NCBI RefSeq assembly: GCF_022524485.1
Contig: NZ_JAKXMK010000003.1
Span: 1 to 64,000, forward strand
Reading direction: 5' to 3'
Source of the DNA: Pseudonocardia alaniniphila
GTDB taxonomy: Bacteria > Actinomycetota > Actinomycetes > Mycobacteriales > Pseudonocardiaceae
Length of the DNA stretch: 64,000 bases
Shown: positions 61,628 to 64,000 of the stretch, piece after piece
Position numbering within the stretch: the stretch's first letter is position 1
Layout: the number at the start of each line of letters is the position of its first letter
Position numbers and translations under genes: made by a program
Notes under the pieces: model-generated
Told to the model about the DNA's origin: nothing
Database searches by the model: none
Seen by the model: the letters and a program-made list of their open reading frames with translations, nothing else

Positions 61628-63300
61628 GTGCCCACTTCCAGGGTCGGTGCGCCGCGGCGCCGCCCGGCGATGGCGGCGAGCAACTCTCGGGTGTAGTCCT
61701 CACCCGGGGCGTCGAACAGCTCAGCGGTCGGGCGCAGCTCCACGAGCCGCCCGTCCTGCATGACGCCCACGCGATGCGCGACCCTGCGCACCACGGCGAG
61801 ATCGTGGGAGATGAACAGGTACGCCAAGCCGGCACCTGCCTGTAGCTCCGTGAGCAGGTCGAGCACCTGTGCCTGCACCGAGACGTCGAGCGCCGACACC
61901 GGCTCGTCACAGACTACGAGGTCGGGTGAGAGCGCGAGCGCTCTCGCGATCGCGACACGCTGGCGCTGGCCGCCGGAGAGCTCGACGGGCCTGCGCACCA
62001 GCACCGACGCCGGCAACGCCACCTTCTCCACCAGCTCGGCGGCTCGTCGCCGCTGCTCGGTGGCCGATCCGACCCGGAAGGCCCGCAGGGGCTCGGTGAC
62101 GACGTCCTCGACGCTGAATCTCGGGTCCAGCGAGGCGTAGGGGTTCTGGTAGACCAGCTGTGCGCGCCGGCGCAGCTCCCGCCAGTCCTTCCCCTTCGCT
62201 CTCGTGATGTCCGTCCCGTCGAAGATCACCTCTCCGGCCGTCGGGTCGGCGAGCCGCAGCACGAGCCGCGCCGTGGTCGACTTGCCCGACCCCGACTCGC
62301 CCACCAGCGCGAGCGTCTCCCCGCGGGTGATGGTGAAGCTGACGTCGTCGACGGCGCGCAGCACGCCTCGGCTGCCGTTCACCCGGGGCAGCGGGAAGTC
62401 CTTGACCAGGTTGCGCACCTCGACGAGCGGCTCGCCCGCGGGGGCCGGTGCCGGGGCCGTGGAGGCGGGTCGCAGGCCGGGTGCGCTCGCCAGCAGCGTG
62501 CGCGTGTACGGGTCGGACGGGGCGGCGAGTATCGAGCCGACCGGCCCTTCCTCGACGATCCTGCCGCCCGACATCACGAGGATCCGGTCCGCCCGGTCGG
62601 CGGCGACCCCCAGGTCGTGGGTGATGAGCAGCACCGCGGTGCCGGACTCGCGGGTGAGCTCCTCGAGGTGGTCGAGGATGCGGCGCTGCACGGTCGCGTC
62701 GAGCGCGCTGGTCGGTTCGTCGGCGATGAGGAGCCCGGGGTTCGCCGCCACCGCGATCGCGATCAGCACCCGCTGCCGCATCCCACCGGACAGCTCGTGC
62801 GGGTACTGCCCGGCCCGAACCCGCGGGTCGGGCAGCCCGGCCCTGGCCAGGAGCTCGACCGCGTCGATCGCCGCCCGCCGCCGGTCGGCCAGCCCATGAA
62901 CGCGCAGCGCCTCGGCCACCTGCGTGCCGATCTTCTGCACGGGGTTCAGCGACACCGTCGGGTCCTGCGGGACGAGCCCGATCCGGCGTCCCCTGATCGA
63001 CCGCATCGCCTTCTCCGGCAAGCCCGCCAGCTCCTCGACCGGCCCATGTCCGGTGGCGAGCCGAATGCTTCCCCGCGCCACCGTTCCGTTGGGTGGCAAC
63101 AACCCGATCACGGCCTGGGCCAGCGTGGACTTGCCCGATCCCGACTCCCCCACGACCGCCACCACCTCGCCGGGCGCCACGGTCAACGACGCACCGCGAA
63201 CGGCGTGCAGCAGCCCGCCGCCCGTCCGGTAGGAGACGTCGAGGCCCTCGACCCGCAGCAACGGCTCGGCTGACGCGGAGCGTTCGGTCGACCCGCTCAT
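61624..63300 (-). CDS. Dual-domain peptide ABC transporter ATPase (DppD-DppF fusion)
   Basis: 558 residues from ATG 63300, overlapping the permease stop. Two complete ATPase halves in one chain: the first with GESGSGKST, LSGGMRQRV and ADEPTSALD, the second with GESGSGKST, LSGGQRQRV and CDEPVSALD. Each has the C-terminal extension of the Opp/Dpp family. These import oligopeptides, nickel or glutathione. The permease and the LLM enzyme flank it in one operon transcribed leftwards; the binding protein and second permease lie off the right edge. Confidence 0.93.
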   Translation of the reverse strand: MSGSTERSASAEPLLRVEGLDVSYRTGGGLLHAVRGASLTVAPGEVVAVVGESGSGKSTLAQAVIGLLPPNGTVARGSIRLATGHGPVEELAGLPEKAMRSIRGRRIGLVPQDPTVSLNPVQKIGTQVAEALRVHGLADRRRAAIDAVELLARAGLPDPRVRAGQYPHELSGGMRQRVLIAIAVAANPGLLIADEPTSALDATVQRRILDHLEELTRESGTAVLLITHDLGVAADRADRILVMSGGRIVEEGPVGSILAAPSDPYTRTLLASAPGLRPASTAPAPAPAGEPLVEVRNLVKDFPLPRVNGSRGVLRAVDDVSFTITRGETLALVGESGSGKSTTARLVLRLADPTAGEVIFDGTDITRAKGKDWRELRRRAQLVYQNPYASLDPRFSVEDVVTEPLRAFRVGSATEQRRRAAELVEKVALPASVLVRRPVELSGGQRQRVAIARALALSPDLVVCDEPVSALDVSVQAQVLDLLTELQAGAGLAYLFISHDLAVVRRVAHRVGVMQDGRLVELRPTAELFDAPGEDYTRELLAAIAGRRRGAPTLEVGT

Positions 63301-64000
63301 GACGCCCGGCTCCATTCCCCGTCCAGGGCGCGGGAGATCCGGTTGACCGACAGCACGGTCGCGGCGATCGCGAACCCCGGCATCGCGCACAGCCACCAGG
63401 AGGCGGCGATGTAGTTGCGGCCCTCCGCGATGAGCGACCCCCATTCCGGAGCCGGCGGCGGCGCCCCGTAGCCGAGGAAGCTCAGCGACGACACCGCGAG
63501 AATCGCCAGGCCGAACTCCAGCACCGCGAGCACCAGCACGGGCCCGGCCGCGTTGGGCAGCACGTGGCGCACCAGTGTGACGTGCCACCGCGTCCCCACC
63601 GAGCGCGCCGCCTCCACGTAGGTCGACTGCCGGATCCGCAGCGTCTCCGCCCGCATCACCCTGGCGAAGTTCGCCACGCTCGCGATGCCGACGGCGATCG
63701 CCACCTTGATCGTGCCGTAGCCCAGCGCCGTGATCAGGGCCAGCGACAGCAGGATCGCCGGGATCGCCATCAGCACGTCGACCACGCGCATCAGGCCCTC
63801 GTCGACCCACCGCCCGACGAACCCGGCGAGCAGGCCGATGAGTCCACCCACCACCAGCGCCACGGCGACCGCGATCACCGTGGCCTGCAACGAGAGCGCC
63901 GCCCCGTGGACGACCCTGGTGTAGACGTCGCGGCCCAGGTAGTCGGTGCCGAACACGTGGGCGGCGCTGGGCGGCTGGAGCTTGTCCGCCGGCACGCCCG
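63297..64000 (-). CDS. DppC-type ABC transporter permease, cut at the window edge
   Basis: The N-terminus extends beyond 64000; the visible part covers HVFGTDYLGRDVYTRVVHGAALSLQ, helices of the binding-protein-dependent transport domain and the cytoplasmic loop YVEAARSVGTRWHVTLVRHVLPN with the EAA motif (EAARSVG). The typical Dpp/Opp C permease form FGTDxxGRDV is clear. It shares the operon with the dual ATPase, with an ATGA overlap. The second permease and the binding protein should be further right. Confidence 0.92.
   Translation of the reverse strand, partial: GVPADKLQPPSAAHVFGTDYLGRDVYTRVVHGAALSLQATVIAVAVALVVGGLIGLLAGFVGRWVDEGLMRVVDVLMAIPAILLSLALITALGYGTIKVAIAVGIASVANFARVMRAETLRIRQSTYVEAARSVGTRWHVTLVRHVLPNAAGPVLVLAVLEFGLAILAVSSLSFLGYGAPPPAPEWGSLIAEGRNYIAASWWLCAMPGFAIAATVLSVNRISRALDGEWSRAS

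Overview
The window is very GC-rich, starts often at GTG, carries strong AGGAGG-type ribosome binding sites and encodes typical actinobacterial families: a DUF222/HNH (13E12-like) protein, a DUF6328 protein, mIHF, a PF04672-type SAM methyltransferase, LAL regulators, a short cysteine leader peptide and an LCP cell-wall ligase. I infer a chromosomal segment of a filamentous actinomycete, most likely Pseudonocardiaceae (Pseudonocardia-like). No tRNA, rRNA, insertion sequence, prophage or CRISPR array was seen.

Layout. 1-1575: mostly empty, with the broken start of one unrecognised minus-strand gene at the left edge. 1576-7804: cell-envelope block with a membrane-anchored accessory protein, a natural SEDS glycosyltransferase (FtsW/RodA) - class B penicillin-binding protein fusion, a ~0.85 kb array of diverged hairpin repeats and an MreB-like actin. 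8024-18129: transporters and metabolism (MHS symporter, DUF222-HNH protein, aldo/keto reductase, MFS carrier, PoxB-like TPP enzyme, DUF6328 protein, large membrane protein). 18889-24129: a sulfur-scavenging operon. A promoter and a 48-codon leader ORF ending in a Cys-rich motif precede an FMN-dependent monooxygenase, a rhodanese-type sulfurtransferase and an SsuC/SsuA/SsuB-type ABC transporter; stop/start overlaps join most genes, and a 13-codon mini-ORF links SsuA to SsuB.

24148-34064: a P450/PadR pair, a TetR regulator behind a good promoter, a DUF1269-like protein, an MpaB/DUF2236 protein, a LAL regulator, a secreted-repeat lipoprotein, an NTF2-like protein and an NDH-2-like flavoprotein. 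34177-42216: methyltransferase, TMEM175-type channel, SDR, gentisate dioxygenase with a divergent MarR regulator and a perfect palindrome between them, a MerR-like regulator, a STAS/HATPase pair resembling RsbV/RsbW, and an overlapping PfkB kinase/ADP-ribosylglycohydrolase pair like E. coli YegV/YegU. 42242-49121: LigD PE-Pol protein without a ligase domain, Excalibur-like lipoprotein, SRPBCC protein, IclR regulator, GH51 arabinofuranosidase, a second degenerate STAS protein and an IspD-like cytidylyltransferase.

49559-64000: LCP ligase with a long disordered cytoplasmic tail, a CitAB/DcuSR-type two-component system divergent from a DctA dicarboxylate symporter, an mIHF paralogue, an alpha/beta hydrolase, a 56-residue acidic protein, a two-gene ParA operon ending at a strong bidirectional hairpin, a DUF1684 protein, and the end of a peptide-type ABC transporter operon whose last gene is a luciferase-like monooxygenase, again reached through a coupled mini-ORF (30 codons).

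The most interesting features are the cysteine-leader sulfur operon, the FtsW-PBP fusion, the hairpin repeat array, and the STAS proteins lacking the phosphorylatable serine.
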